A DNA stretch of 64,000 nucleotides from Asterochloris sp. CNOR1 (GCA_963969365.1 OZ017749.1:3038001-3102000); one strand, 5' to 3'. Counted from the first letter of the stretch, positions 41,896-56,800 are shown. Numbers and translations are program-made. Notes: generated from the sequence alone by a model not told the origin.

Positions 41896-44800
41896 ATGCC
41901 TCCCATAGCTGCAGTGGATGTGCTCGGGCATCTGCCAGGCCCAGTCAGTAAGACCAATGCAGGGGCTGGGGACCTGCTGGCAGGCGAAGTCTTTGCCTAT
42001 GCAGTCTCATCATCCATCGCTGTAGTGGATGTGAGCACGTCGCCCTCCATTCATGAGCGTCCTGCTGGCCTCTGCGTCTTGCTGGTCCTGTCATTGCAGA
42101 TGTGATGCTTTGGCATAAACATCAATGCTCTGCAGGTGCATCGCATGCAGCTGGCCTGTGTCCTGCATGGAGGACACAGAACAGCGGCTGTCACGGCTGT
42201 AGCATGGTGGGGTGCCATGGCACTGCTTCTGCTCACTGATGTTACAGACATAGAAGCCTTGAGTCCCTGCTGCAGGTGTCCAGAGTGCTTCACAGGGGAC
42301 GTGAATGCACACTCACACCTCAGGTGAGCCGTCGGCTGCTGCCAGTCCTGGCCCTGCTGTCCAAGACAGCCAAGCAAAGCCTGCCCAGCCTTCTGTGCTG
42401 ATGAATGTGTGGCTGCACATGTGATTGCTGAGAGTTCGTGCAGCCAGGCAGGGCTGCTAGGTGCCGCTGGGTGAGCTTTATGATGCTGTCCATGAAGCTG
42501 ACCCAGCTTTATGCAGAACAGGTACTGGCAGGGCCCCTCCGTGTGCTGCAGGCTGGCTATGGAGCACCATGAGGGGCGTGGAGTGCTCTGGACACAGCAA
42601 CTGTCTTGGGACATTGCCACAAATGCAGGCCTCCATCATCAATTGCTGCATGCTGCAGGCTGGCCTCTCAGGAGAGTGAGGCACGCGTGGCCGCGCAGGT
42701 TGTAGTGAAGGCAACCGTATTCGGACACTCCCACAACGGGCTGAGCTATCGGTTGTGGACCTGCAGGCTGGCCTCGGGGGATAATGAGGGGCGTGTGGTG
42801 GTCTGGGACGTCACCACAGCCACTGCCATGGCCACCTTGGAAGATCCCAGTGCAGCAGCAGCAGCAGCCGGTCCTAGTCCGAAGAAGGTGGAGCCGGGCA
42901 AGGGAGGCCCTGTGCGGGACCTAGTCTGGGTTATGAGCAACCCCTGCCTGCTGGCAGTTGTGCTGGCGAATGGGATGCTACTGGTCTGGGACCAGGCAGG
43001 TGAGGATCCCATGGCTGGCCAGGGTAGCATGATTGCCGCCTGGCTGCCACAAAGGCACAGGAGCGGCCGAGAAGTTGTCACCCAGGCCAGGCTACCACAG
43101 GCGACCTCTGTTGCATTGCAGCAGCTTAAAAGCCAGGTGGCACTGCTCTCAACCCAGATTGATACCAATTTGCAGAAGGATCTGCATTCGCAGCCTGAAT
43201 CAGCACTGCCTGCTGACCATGTGCCAGGCGATGGCATGCTGCTGGTGTGGAACCAGGCAGGTGCCCAGCTGCCACTGCGCCTCAATCCAGGCCTCACTGG
43301 AACATTGAAGCCAGGCTGCACCTCAGCTGTAGCTGTGCTGAGAGTGGCGGCCTCCCTTGTGGCTGCTGATGCTCCCAAGGCGCTGGAGCTCTGCTCCACT
43401 GGCATTGAGGGGCACTGCTGCCTTTGCACAGCACCATGTGAAGACTGTTATGGTGCTGCACCAGACACGCATGCACAATACTGTTGCATGCCTGGAGGTG
43501 GCTTGGAGGAAGGAGTTATGGCCTGAGCAATGAAGGATGGGAACATCATTTCGGCACAGGTGCATCATTGAGCTTGTCTGCCCGGCCGCATCCCAGGTGA
43601 TGTGGAGGAGGTGGAGGCTGAGCAGCTAGGATCATGCATTGTGAATCCTGGTGCACCCTAGAGGCGCACCTTGTTGCCTGCCTGCCTGCAGCCAATCAGG
43701 TGGTGTGGAAGAAGGAGCTGGGGGCCGAGCAGGCTCTGGCAAGCATCAAAGTGGACCCCACAGACTGGCGCCACATATGCCTCTGCGGGGCCAAAGGCAG
43801 CATTGTCGTCCTGCGCCTGACAAACATGGCGCAGAACAAGGTGGGGTGAAGGGGTACAGCAATGTAAATGCAAAGCTCCACAAGTGGTGCAGCGCTCTGA
43901 GGGCAGCACTGTGGGGGCCGCAACACATTGAAGTCACTTCGTGAATGGCCAAATTCATCTTGCCACCAATTTCTGATGTTCACTTCAAGAGCTGTCCAGC
44001 TGCACAGATGGTGCCTTCCTTTGTGCTCAAAGTCCTGACCTCTACGTGGTCACTGGCTGTACCGGGAACTGAAGTGCGAGGATTCTGCACTGTTACAGCC
44101 GATCTCAGGGCAAACTTGTTGGCGAGCGCATTGGTTTGTAGGAGGGCAGACTACTGAGCAGCTCTGAGCCACTCACACAGGAAGCCCACATACAGTGCAC
44201 CTTGAAGCCCCTTGTGTTGCTGCCGGTGGCAAGGGAGCCCTGCCAATGGCAGCATTACAGGCTGGCGCACACTGAATGGCCTGCGGCCCGTCACTGCTAC
44301 GCAGCCCCAAATTGCTGTGGAACCTGGCTGCAGGTAGATCAGCAGACGTACAAGGTAGACATGAGTGGCAGCAAGCCAGGCGACACCCTGCGCTGCTGCT
44401 TCAGCACCACACGCGACCTGCTGTATGTACTGCTGCCACGGGAGGTGAGCCTCAACTGCGGTATTGTACGTTGCACCAGCATGGCTGCAATTTGGGCAGG
44501 TCGGCAGGTGCCTCGTCAGCTGGTGGACACCCACTTGCAGTCAATGCTGCAGTGAGCCTGGCCGGCCAGGCACCTCCAGCACAGTGAAGTTGTCCAGCTG
44601 TATGCTGTTGTCGAGGGCATGCTGCCCAGATGATCTGTGACAGTGAAGCTGAGAGCTGCATCTCAACTCATCACAGGACCTCCGGTGCCCCACAGCTGGT
44701 CTGCACTGAATCCCTGCACTGATGTCCTGCATCATGGACTTCAGTGCTGGTGTGCCAGCCTGGGACCTTGGGCTGCTGGCACCTGTGAAGCCATGAGCTC

Positions 44801-47800
44801 ATTGGCAGCTGGTCATTCTTGAGAAAAAGCTGGGCAGCAGGCTACTATCCAGTCGTCGTGAAGATGCTGACTGCACATTGATACTTGCCTGCAGGTCGTT
44901 GTGTTTGACTTGGAGTTTGGGCAGCCTGCTGCCAGCACTGTACTGCCCACCTCCAAGGCGCCCTTCAGGGACATCTTGGGCTGCTTTGGGCACCAGCGCA
45001 TAGGCAAGAGCGTGACAGAGGGCGGCATTGACCTGCTGTACTGCTCTCACCAGGTGAGGGCCTGTGATCTGGTAGTCTAGGCTGGCTCTCCCAGCGCCAG
45101 ATGTGTGCTAAGATTTCACTCTTGCCTGTCAGGCCTGCACATTGCGCTGTTTGCAGCAAGCCTCGTATGCGAATATGTGCTGCATATGCATCTGCATCCC
45201 TGACTAGCCAGACTGCCTCTCACAAAAGTCTGCAGAGCATCCCCCAAAGCAAACTGCACCAGGCCAAGGCCAGCCCTTCCTTCTCTCTCTTGCTAACACT
45301 GGGTGGCCGACCCTGCCATACCCCGCTGGGTTTTACCAACACATCCACATTGCACAATCATGGTCTTCCTGCCCTGGAGTACGACAGCCTCTCTGTCTGG
45401 CAGCGCCACTTTAGCGGGCTGACTTATGCTGTCTCATTCTAGGTAGGCGATTCTGCTCGACTGTGCGGCACCCCACAGGCCAGCAATCTCAGCAACATTC
45501 AACCTGCTGCCCTGCAGGACGGCAGCCTGTCTGTGTGGCGGCGCCAGGTCAGCGGGCTAAGCTACAACCTCCTCTGCCTGCACAAGCTGGTGCCTCCTGC
45601 CTCCCGCATCAGCAACAATGCGACGGTTAGCCTGCTGTGCATCGCGGCCTGCGCCTGGGTGCGCTGCAACACGGACCCACGGCGCAGCACCGTGCTACCG
45701 CCAATGCAGCACACAGTCAGCGAATTTGGGGTGGTCACCGCTAACAGCCCACGAGCCGCGCTGGACAATGTGTCGCACCCTTTTGGAAGAGCCCCTCGCA
45801 CAGAGGTGCCTGAGGGGCCGCCTCAGTCCAGGCTGCAGACTCCTGCAGCAGCTGGGGCTGACGAGGGAGGGGACCCATTTGCAGACCTTGCTGCAGCGCG
45901 GCTAGGTGGGACTATTTACTTCCCCTTGGGTGTGTGAGTAGCCAGAGACGGGGTGCAGCCGTGCACTAATACAAAAGAACTTCAGCTGGCAGGACCCTCT
46001 GGGCTGCAGGTGTGCCAGAGCAAGATGCCACAGAGATACAATACCTCGCAAGAGTGCACCAGCTCTGGCCCTGTACAATAAGACCCACATGCTGCTTGAT
46101 TGCTCTGTGCCAGATAGTCAGCTCAAGGAGGGCATGACGCAGTGCCTGCTTAGCCACAGGCTGATGGCTGCGTAAGTCACCATCAGCCTTGCTCCTTGCA
46201 GGCCCTGCAGCAGCAGCCCCTGCCCAGGCTCAGCACATCCAGGATCCCCAGAAGCTGCAGCCGCAGCACATCGAGGGGGTCTCCAAGACAGCTGCTGCCC
46301 TAGGACGCGACTCACTGCTGGTGATGGCCGTCTCTGATGAGGGGCATGTGTGGCAGTGGGATGTGGCTCTTCATGGCATCATTGATGCGCCTGCTGGTGA
46401 GACCCTGGCTGCGAAAGCTGCCCCTGTGAGATTGCCTTGCCTGCTTGAGCACCTGCAGCTGCTTGCAACTGTTGCTGGGGTTGACTGTGCTGCTCGGGCA
46501 TGTGCACAGGTCAGACTGCCACGCAGCTTTGACACATAGCTTGTGTCATGCAGAGCTGCACAAGTTGGTGCTGTCTGCACAATAAGCAGCCTGCAGCAGT
46601 GAGCCCCTCTCCACCTTTCATCCTCCGGGCACCACCCAGTCCCCTGTGCACTCAGCTTCCCAAGCCTGAAGAGCCTCCAGACAGCCCCAGCAAGCTCAGA
46701 CTGGCCACTGCTGCAGGGGGTGACAGCCCCCAGAAGAGCCTTCAGGCAGCTCCTACTGCGGCTCAGGATGTGCACCTGGCCACGAGACCCGCCCTGCAGG
46801 GCCTGCTGCACACCCTGCCCCACAGCGTGACCACCTTCTCGGTCTGCCCCATTCCTGTGGGCGCGGCATGGCAGGCTGCCGGGCAGCAGCCCAGCAGCAT
46901 CAGCGGGGCAGGGGGCGATGCAGTGGCGGTGAGATTGCATGCCTCTGGCGTGTCAGGGGTCAGCAGTCAAAGGTCGCCCTGCCAGTGCCTGAGCTCATTG
47001 CCACGATGGCAGCCGCTGCTCCTCTGTGTGGACCTCATGGCATGCAGCCATTGCGCTGGCAGGTGTCCACAAGGGATGCTGGTCTGCAGTTTGCAGCCTT
47101 GCCAAAGACCAAACAAGGTCATGTCAGAAACTCGGGGCTGCAATGAACCTCCTCGTCTGTGTGCAGGTGCTGGCAGCTGTGACCAGTGCAGGCAACGTGG
47201 AGCTCATCACACTACAGCGTGGAGCACTCATGCCGCTCAACAGCAGCATCTCAGTATCCCTAGGTCAGGCTTGCTACAGTTGCTGCTCTCCCACTACAAC
47301 ACCATCCCTGCAGCGTAGCAGAGGTGTTGTGCCGGTGCTGCCCAGAGCCTGGAGGTCATAGGCGCTACTGTGATACAAGGGCTGCTGCTGAAAGGTCCCT
47401 GGCATATTGCAGCTCTGCCAGCATGAGGGCTGCTTGTGGCTGTGGCCGGTGTGAAGGTGGGAACCAGCCACGCAAGACTCGGAAAGAAGCAGACACACCT
47501 CTTTGTGTGGCTCTGGCAGGCGCTGGCACCGGCAGTCCTGCAGCCAGCAAAGCCATACTTCTGCTATTGCAGGCGCACATAAGGACGTGGTGAGAGGGGT
47601 GCGCTGGCTCGGGCCCTCCCCGAGGGTCGTCTCCTTCAGCAGCGAGAAGGCAAGCGGCCTGCACTGCCTATGCTCTGCTGCAGACCTGCTTGAACTCCAG
47701 GCCTGCAGAGCCATCTGCTGGGCACCACCTTACCATGGCCAGCTCAATCTTGTCCTGCACTGCACCTGCAAGCAGGAGCGGCCCAGCACTGCAAACTGCA

Positions 47801-50800
47801 TGCTCAAGTAGGCAGCCCTCAAGAAGAACTCACGCCGTTTGAAGTGCCCAATGATTGCAGGCCAACTTCACTCCTTGGCTGCAGGTGCAGCACGGCTTCC
47901 GCAACACCCTGCTGCTGACAGACATCAGGAATCGCTCAAGCGTTCCCTTCAGGGAGGTGAGCTGTTTTGCAGCGCCAGCCCATTACATGATTTTGGGAGG
48001 TCAGGCTGGATGTCAAGCTGCTTATGCTTGCACCAAGTGGTCCTTGGACGCACCCTGTCCAGTCTGCTGCTGATAGCCCTCGTCGATGAAACAAGAGTGG
48101 GCCCTGCGCATCTTTGCAAGCCTGAGATCTCAGGTCTCAGGGCATGCTTACTTTGACTGCATGATGTGGACAGGACCAGTGCCTGCTGCAGGTGGGTGCA
48201 GAAAACGCGCCCATGCTGGGCATCCGGGCGTCCCCTCTGGGCCGCTACATTCTTGTGCTGCTCCGAGGGGCACCCTCAGAGATTTGGGCGGTGAGCAGAC
48301 CCACTGCAGCACTGGCAGGGCTGAGTAGACACATTGCCAGCCGTGGACTCAGATGGCACTGTCTGCAGCAGCTGGCAAGCCCAGAATGGAACCCAGGCCT
48401 GTTGCTATGTTTGCTGTGGTCGCCACCAGAGTTCCTATACTGCTTCGTGGTGGCCTCCTCTCCAGCCAGCCATCACCTGTACAGGCTGTGCCCATCGCTA
48501 CGTATATTGAAGTTACAAGGTGTGGCTATCCATGAGCATACCAAGTCGGAGACACAATCGTGGGCAAAGTACATTGCGCAGATGCTCAGACGTCCTGGGC
48601 TACGCCTCTGGCATGAAAAGGAGTGTAGTCTGCTAGAGTCTAAAAGTGTCTGGCCTCAACGATGCCCATTTGAACAGCAGGACCGCATCATACCAGCACC
48701 CAGGGCACTCCCCCCTGCCACCCTGTGTGCAGGTCGGAGGCAGCACGCGCCCAGTGCGTGTGCGTGTGCTGGACCTGCCCTTCACAGCGGTGGAGTGGGT
48801 GCTCCCCAGCGAGATGACACATGCCTCTGCTGAGGCCCTGTCCCCAGCCAAGTGGATGGTCTGGGAGCGCAGCCCTCTTGCCAAGGAGCGCTCCCTGCAG
48901 GTGGGCACCTGCTGGGCTATGTCTGGTATAACCAGAAAGTTTTGGGGTGGGGCAAGTGCTCCCTGCAGGTGGCCGCCTGCTGTGCTGAGGGCACCTGAGT
49001 GGATGGCAGGCTACAAACATCTCCAAGCAGGGAGAGCACGTGCAGAGCTGTACCATGTCACCCAGACAACCTGTATCGTGCCTGGGTGCGCCTGGCCTGT
49101 CGTTTTAGGAAAGTGGACCTGGACAGCTGGGGCAAGCTTGTGTCGGCCGCCAGCCATACTCGAAGGATGTGACATACCTGCACAGGCCACTCTGATGACC
49201 AGCACCACCTTTGAGACTCCTGGCACATTCGCCTGCTTGCTGCAAAGCTATGCTAGATTGTGGCCCAGCATGCCCGAGGCCGCCTGTCAGCGCTGTGTCA
49301 CTGAGTCAGACTGACATGCCTGCCACGTGCCCTCCCGCAGGGTCACTTCTCCGGACCGGATTCAGGATCTTGGAAACGGACGCACAGCTATGCTGGGCGG
49401 TTAGCCAGCTTGCTTCATAATGTATTATGCCTGCCATCTGCTGTCCTGCAGGGCTACTTTGATGACCAGGACGACAACCTGACCCCCCTGGCTCAAGACG
49501 TGTCCCAGCTGCCGGAGGAGAAGCTGGCCTTTGCCTTGGGGGACGGGCGTGTGGGGTTGCTGGCCGTCAAGGGGCGCAAGGTGCGCGCCCTCTATAGGCC
49601 AAAGACGTTGTTGCCTGCCGGAACGTCAGCCTTGGAGCATGCACAAAGCTCAAATGGCGCTGCTCATCAAGCGTCACAGGTTGAGGCCCCTCAGCAGAAG
49701 CTGCGCTCATGGCCCCCACTGAAGGAACATAAGGAGGGGCATGGCCAGGCTGAGCTGGCAGCAGCAGGCTGCTGGCATGCAAGCTGCTGGTTGCCATTGA
49801 AGCACTCCACAACGTCAGCTGTGTGGGCAGTATCTGGACTCTTTACGGGCGCTGCTGGGCCTGGCTGACAGCGTGCACTCCTTGGCCGCGGCTGCAGGTC
49901 AGCGACACCAAGCCCAAGCGCCCTCAATGGGGCCTGCTGAGCAGTGGGGAGGTGCACACCACAACCATCGCTGCCTGGGCTCACCTGGTCATCTTGGGAG
50001 ACGCGGATGGCAACCTCAATCGCTGGGACACCACCACGTGAGGGGGCCTGCTGTGCAGGGTGTGCTGCCGTGTGCAGGGCATGCAGCCGCCTGCAGCATG
50101 CTTTGCTGTGCTGAACATGCAGCTGCATAGGGTTTGCATATCCGCACCAAGCTTGGGGGCAGGCCAACTGCTGTTTACAGAGAGTGTGCTGGATGCACAG
50201 CACAGCTTGTCGGAATGTTGTGCCCTTGGCCTGCAATCCAAATTAAGACATGCAAATACCAGTGTCCACCAGAGGTCAACAGAGCGTTTTGCACTTGCTG
50301 AGGCAGGGGCCTGTCCATGATGCACACCTTCTGGACGTCTGTTCCAGAACCAGTCGTGGGCGCAGTTGTCTTGCAGGCAGTGAGGGGCGCACAGGGTAAA
50401 ACTACCACTACAGGCAACGCGCTGTGCAGCCCCTGCACATGCATGCACCTGCTGAGGTGCCTGGCTGCCTTTGACCTGCAAGTGGCGCACGTGAACGTCA
50501 ACCCTGCCCCCACCCAGGACCACTCTGGCCATGTTGTACTGCAACAGTGATGTTCTCTCATGTTATGCAGGGGGCGCATCACGACAGTCAACACAGGGCA
50601 GGGTGCAGTTCGGCGGCTGCACTTTGCACCCCCGGCCTGTGACCAGCTGGACTTCTCTGCCCACACGCTGTCAGCATCTGCCATGGCCGCCCGCGTGTCC
50701 TGTCTGTTTGTGAATGGCACCTTTGGCGTCTACGAGCTTGATGCCCGCAACGAGCTCAAGCAGGTGAGCCTGCTTTATTCTCTGAAGAGGAGCCATCACC

Positions 50801-53800
50801 GCTGGCCATGGTACCAAAACATGCAGCAGGGGGCCTGCACACCACCCAATGGCAGAGAGTGCCGCCACTCGATGCATACTCATGCATGCTGCCTCTACAA
50901 GAGGTACCTTTGGGGCAGGACCTCAGCAACATGGCCACCAGCGGAAGGCCAGGTGCCCTGTGCAGGGAGCTTCTTGACTCATACGATCTTTGCTGTGAAT
51001 GCTGCAAACAACTGCCTGTGGGCAAGGCTGTGTCGTGGTGGCAGCCAGCCGGGGGGCAGCGTCAAATATCAAGTGCACAGCCACCTGTGCGGGACCGGCC
51101 ATGCCACAATCAGGTCTGTATGTGGTAGCTTACGTGGGCTGTGCCAGTGCTGCAGGGCGCTGTCACACTGGCAGCCAGCCACATGGTGGGGCGTGCTGTG
51201 GACATGTTGTTGGCTCAGTCATAGAGCGCAGCTCTACGCAGCCTGCCTGTGCTGCAGGGCAGCCAGGTGACCTGGTCAGGAGTTTACAAGCAGCCATGCA
51301 TGCTGCAGTGATAATGGCTTTGACAGGTCTTATGTGTGCTGCAGGGCCCTGTCATGGTGGTGGGCCATGCAGAGCATGGTGGACAGTGCCGCTCACGAGC
51401 CTGAAGTGCAGCTGCACGGTGCCTGCTGCAGGCCCTGTTAGAGGCCAAGTCAGCAGCCCTCATTCTGCCTGTGCTGCAGGGCCCTGTCACGGTGGCGGCC
51501 AGCCAGAAGGTGGGGCGCGTGGTGGACATGTCCTGGGCCCCTTTGCCCCAGCCAGTGGGGGCTGGCTCAGTGCTGGCCCTGGCGCTGGATGATGGCTCTC
51601 TCGCATTTGTGGACGCGAGCCAGACCTTGGAGCAGAGCACACGGCGGCAGCGCCTGCAGGCCTTCAAGCACCTCATCGGGGGGACTTGGCCCTACCCCCA
51701 GGTCAGCCGGCAGAAACTGCTCATGCTTGACTCTTGGGGGCACCTGGCCATGCCCCTGGGTCAATCAGCGGCAGCTGCTGCTGCTTGGCAGGATGGACAA
51801 GGCTGTGGTCTGCAAGCTTTTACCAGGCCTGCTGCTGGATCTACCCTGCTGCTGCTACTCGACTACAAGCTGTCTTGATGTTTGCTACATTTGATGCTGT
51901 CTCTGCATTTGGCACAGAGGTCTGCCCTGCTGCTCTCCCTCTGCTGGCTGCTGATGATGCAGAGCACCCCCCTTGCTGCAGTCCCGACCCACTACAGCTG
52001 GATGCCTCTCTGTTGCTGCTCCTCCTGCTGCAGCATGTGCTGCCGGCAAAGCTGCTGCTGCTGCTGATGCTGTCTCAATACATGCTGCAGGGCGTGCTGT
52101 CCCCGCCGCCACCGCTGGGATCTGCGCTGCTGCTGCCCCTCCCATGGGCGCAGCTGCTTCGCCTGCTGCTGCAGCAAGGGCTGCCTGCAGAGCTGCTGCA
52201 GCAGCTGTGGGGCCCTTCATCTGATGACGATGAGGTGGTGGAAGCTGCCGTGTGGAACTGCCTTCCGGGAGAGTGCTGCCGCGCGTGGCAGCAGGCGCCC
52301 CACAGGATGGGCACTGAGGAGGCTCAGGTGGGCTGCCTGGCCTGCTGGCGCCTGTAAGTGGACGACAGCTGACGCTGGGCTACTATTGCTGTGGCGCGGT
52401 GAAGGAGCACACCAAAAGCATCCAGGCTGTGCAGAATTCCCCGCTTGACAGCTTTTTGGCTGAGGTTGCCTGTGGGGCAACACAGCATAGGTCTCTGCCT
52501 TCGGCAGGCCGCTGCAGCCACGTGTTCACCCTGACTTGTACTGCCTGCAGGAGCTGTCCTACCTTGCAGAGGGCACCACAGACGCGCGACTGCGGCGCAA
52601 CACCGCCGATGCCATCCCCAGCGTGGGCACAGAGGACGACCCGTTCTCAGACAGTGCTGATGCGGGAAATGGCTGGGAGGGGAGCTCCCCAGGCCAGTCT
52701 GAGTCCAGCCCTGGGGCAGACCAGGGCAAGGATGGGCAGACTGGGGGACGCTTCAACATCAGGTCAATCTCAGGTAGGTTGGCGACTCCGGGCGCAAGGT
52801 GGAATGGCTTTGCTTGGCGCTGCCAGCCTGCCGGTGGGCTGGTGCGCGCACCGGCTCATCAACACCTTGACTGCTGCCCTGGGGCGACCCATGGGGAGGG
52901 TGGCAAGCCATCAGTGGTAGGTGGGTCACAAGTCATGTGCAGCAGGACAGCATGCCCTCCAGGTGGTGCCTGGCTCCCAGGGGTGGGCGCACGGCGTTTC
53001 GCCTCTGTGGTGGATCATGCACAGCCACCAAGGTCAGACTCCACCCGCTCCTGCAGGTCTAGTAAGGACACGTCATGGAACATGGTGTTGCTGGCCGGCT
53101 CCACTGACAGCAGCGCATGCAGCAGCAGGCTGGTGCCTGGACTTGAGCTTGAGGTGCCTATGCCTGTGCAGGCCGGCTGGGGCGCTTGGCCAGCACTGGC
53201 AAGGGTGAGATCATGAAGAACCTCGGCTTGTCGGAGGAGGATGACACAATACCTGCACGGCAGCCAGGTGCAGCCGAGGTGTTGAGTTCTGTCTGCAGCT
53301 GTGAACTTGCGCAGCCAAACGTGCTGTTGCCCAGCCAGACATGCTCTGATGGCTGGCCTGACCAGGTTGTGCCGGTGACAGCCTGCCTGAACCAGCTGGA
53401 AGTGCTCTGCTTGTGGGAGCCTGGTCATGCATGGCAGCCAGACGCAGGATGCTTGGCCGGTTGTGTTGTTGGCAGCCTTGCATCTGCCTGCCTCACCCTC
53501 TGACAGACGCTCTGCTCCTGCACAGCAGCCAGCCTTGTGCAGGTTTTGGATGCGCTTCCTGGCAGGCCAGCCGCTGTCCTGGCTCCACCACAGGCGCCTT
53601 CTTGATCACTGCAGTTGGCTTGATGATGGGGCTGCTGCTGCCACTGGCTATGCCTGCATCTCTGGCTGGCATCTGGCACGCAGTGGCATGCCAGACAGGC
53701 AATGCGCATGCAGCCCTCTTACCTGTCAAGCAAGCTCCAAAGCAACACACAAGGCTGATGCTGACAGCTGTACCCTGCCCTGCGTCTGCAGACCTCCCCA

Positions 53801-56800
53801 GCATCTCAGTCACTCCCCGCCACACCTACAATGCCCCTCTCATCATGGTGCTGCGAGCGCTGGCCCACATGCGGGCCGGAGGTGCCCTGCTGCACGCAGC
53901 AGAGTGGCGCATGTATGCAGCAGCCCTGGCAGCTGGCTCAGTGGCTGCCCGCATGGCTGTGGCTGCCACGGTGGCTGGCAATGCTGAGGAGGTGAGTGTT
54001 GTCCATACAAACATGCAGGTTTGCGGGTGTGTTCAGCAAGCAATCCAGCAAATTGCAACTGTCGCGTTGGTGGCTGACAACACTTGGGAGGTCGGGGTCA
54101 TGCAGAGACCAGTGATCATGTGCATTGGGGTGCATGGAGGTCAGCATACACAGGGCAGCTCATCCTGTTGGTGAGGTCAACTCCCACTCACTGTAGCTCG
54201 ATGCTGGCACAAGCAGCCCGCATCAGTAACGGCTGACATCTGCGCATGGCTGCCGTGCAGGCGCGCTTCTGGCAGGGCCTCCCAGCCACGCTGCGTGCAG
54301 TCAAAGAGGCAGCTGCTGCATCAGGACAAGCTGCTGCAGCCCCCCAGAAACAGGCAAGCAAGAGCATGTCTAGTTCTTCTTGCACTCCCAATGCAAGGGT
54401 ATGCTCAACGATGGACGCCTAGGCCCCCACCTCAGTCATGACCTGACTGCATCAGATGTGCCAGGTTGGCTGCGCCAGTTCTGCAGGCAAGTTTTGGCAT
54501 CTTGCAGGCTGCACAGCAGTTCAATGTCCTATGCGTGCTGCAGGATCTGGAGGCTGCTGTGTCTGAGGCCTTCCCTGCAGCGTCACGGCAGCAGCCGGCC
54601 CCTCAGCCTCCTGTGCCAATGGAATCTGCTGGGAAATTGTGGAACAAAGATGCGGAGTTGGCTGAGGCCAGGGAGAGGACCGAGTGGCACGAGGTCATGT
54701 CACGGCGGCAGACAGACGTCAGCGAAAAGCTTCAGGTCAGGCATGATTTTTGTAAGGCATCTGCTCAGGCTGGCATGCAGCAGCGCTCTGTGCATGATGA
54801 TGGCAGCGTGGCTGTGCACAGTCTGCATGCACATTGCTCTGCAGGTGGTCAGTGAGCTGCAGCTCCTTGATGCCCTGCAGCAAGCTGGTGTCTGCAAGCA
54901 TGTGCTGCCGATCACAGTCAGCCTTTGCTGCCCTGCCCTGCCATGCTGAGCACTGCCGGATTCAACTGTGCTCCCCTGCCTGCAGGACCGACGAGTCATA
55001 GAGTATGTAGTGTTGGGTGACTACCCCACAGCAGTAGGCTTCCTGTTGGCCAGCAAGCCAGAGCGCACCGCCCGCTACTACCGAGACGCCCTCTGTACCC
55101 TGGCGCTTGCAGTGAGACCCTGGCTGAGCATCTGGTTCTCAGCCATGAGGGACCATGAGCAAGACAGGGTTGCTGGCTCAATGTGCATGTTGTCTTGCCT
55201 GACCGCCGGGTCAAACCTCAACTGGCAGCCATGCTGATGTAGATTGTGACAGCACAAACACCCTTCTTGGGTGCTGCTATGCTGGTCCTGGTGATCTCAA
55301 TCTGCGCATCTCTGGCTCTGCCAATGGCCAGGCCTAAAGTACTCCAAGTCTGCAGCATCAATGACGAGGGAGAGCTGAAGGCACGGCACTGAAACTTGGG
55401 GTCCAGTTGAGCAGATTGCTCAAGCAGCACTCTGCTGCTGGGCTGCAGGCTGTGTCCACAGAGGGCCCGGCCCCCAGTGATGGCCCACCCTCGGATGCTG
55501 TCTCGCGGACGCTGCACGTCCAGGCAGCCAAGGTGGTGGCAGCACACGCTGCCAGCATGGGCGACAGCCTGCTGGGGGTCCCCCTCATGTGCTCAGCCGG
55601 TGAGCACCAGCAAAGGGCGGCAGCGTGCATGACTGGGCCTCTGAAGGGCGCGGCTGCCAGGCTCCCAGCCCCCAGTAGAAGGCGTTGCATGGCAAGATGA
55701 TCACCAAAGTGAGCCTGGCGCACGGCATGTGGACAACAGCCTGCTGAGGAGGCCCCCTCATGTGCTTGGCAGCTGGTGAAAGGACTGATGAGACAGCGTC
55801 TTGCATGCATGAGCATGTCCAGAGAGGACACTTCGCCTCTAGCAGTCGCAGCGGCAGCAGAAGTGCCGTTTCACAGATACAGGCAAGTTCTTCAAGGCCG
55901 GCATGCTGTGCAGCCTGGTCGTGCAGGCTGTGTGAGAGGGTGCGCTGCATGCAGAGTGGTCCTGCCGCTGCAACCTCATGCCGCTGTGCTGCCAGTGCTT
56001 TCCTGCTGCAGGCAGCCACCACGTGTTCCTGTGCAGGGCTGGCAAGCGAGGCGGTTGCCCTACTGCAAGAGGGGCACCTGTGGCGCTATGCATCCACGCT
56101 GGCAGCCCACCGCCTGCGCGGGGAGCAGCAGGCCGCAGCTCTGGAGCGGTGGGCTGCGCACATCCACCAGGTGGGGCCAGACTGCCAGGTCCTGTTGTGG
56201 GTTGCGTCAAGTGGTTGGCTGCCCACAGCCACCAGGGAGGGGCCGACTGGTATGTGCTGTGTCAGTCCTGCAGCCAGTTGGGTGTAGAGCTGCTCTTCAC
56301 TGCAAGCTGAGCGGCTGCAGCTCAACTCGACAGTTTGCACTTTGGGGTCTGTGGCCATCTGGGCAAGGGGCTGCCCACATTGACCAGGTGAGTGCCAGCT
56401 GCTACCATTGTGTTGTCGGGCACTGGGGAACGCTGCATTTGTTGGGCTGCTAGGTGCACAGCAGTCGGAGCCCAGCAGGGGCCTTCAAACCTTGAGCAGC
56501 TGGCCACAGAGCAGGGGGAGCCCTGCAGGGGCCTTCTGCGGACAGTGGTTGCTGCAGTCATCATGGGTGCGCGGATCATTGCAGCAAACACTTGGCTGGA
56601 AGGTGGCCTCTCCCTGGGGGCAGGAGCCAGGCCTGGGGTTACCAGTCCTGGCAGGAGGATGGCAGGCAGCGGCAGGTCTCTGCTGCCATGACTCAAACCT
56701 CATAGCCTGCCAGTCTCAAAACTTACGCACGATTGGGTACGTCGCAAATCTTGCCGGCCGCCCTGCCACACGAGGGCGTCTGTTGCCTGCAGGCTGAGGG

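Noticed and set aside
42439-42800. Exon-edge copies as true alternative exons
   Set aside because: Many copies have stops or shifted frames and lost splice sites, so most cannot encode protein; a few could still act as decoys, which is raised as a finding instead.
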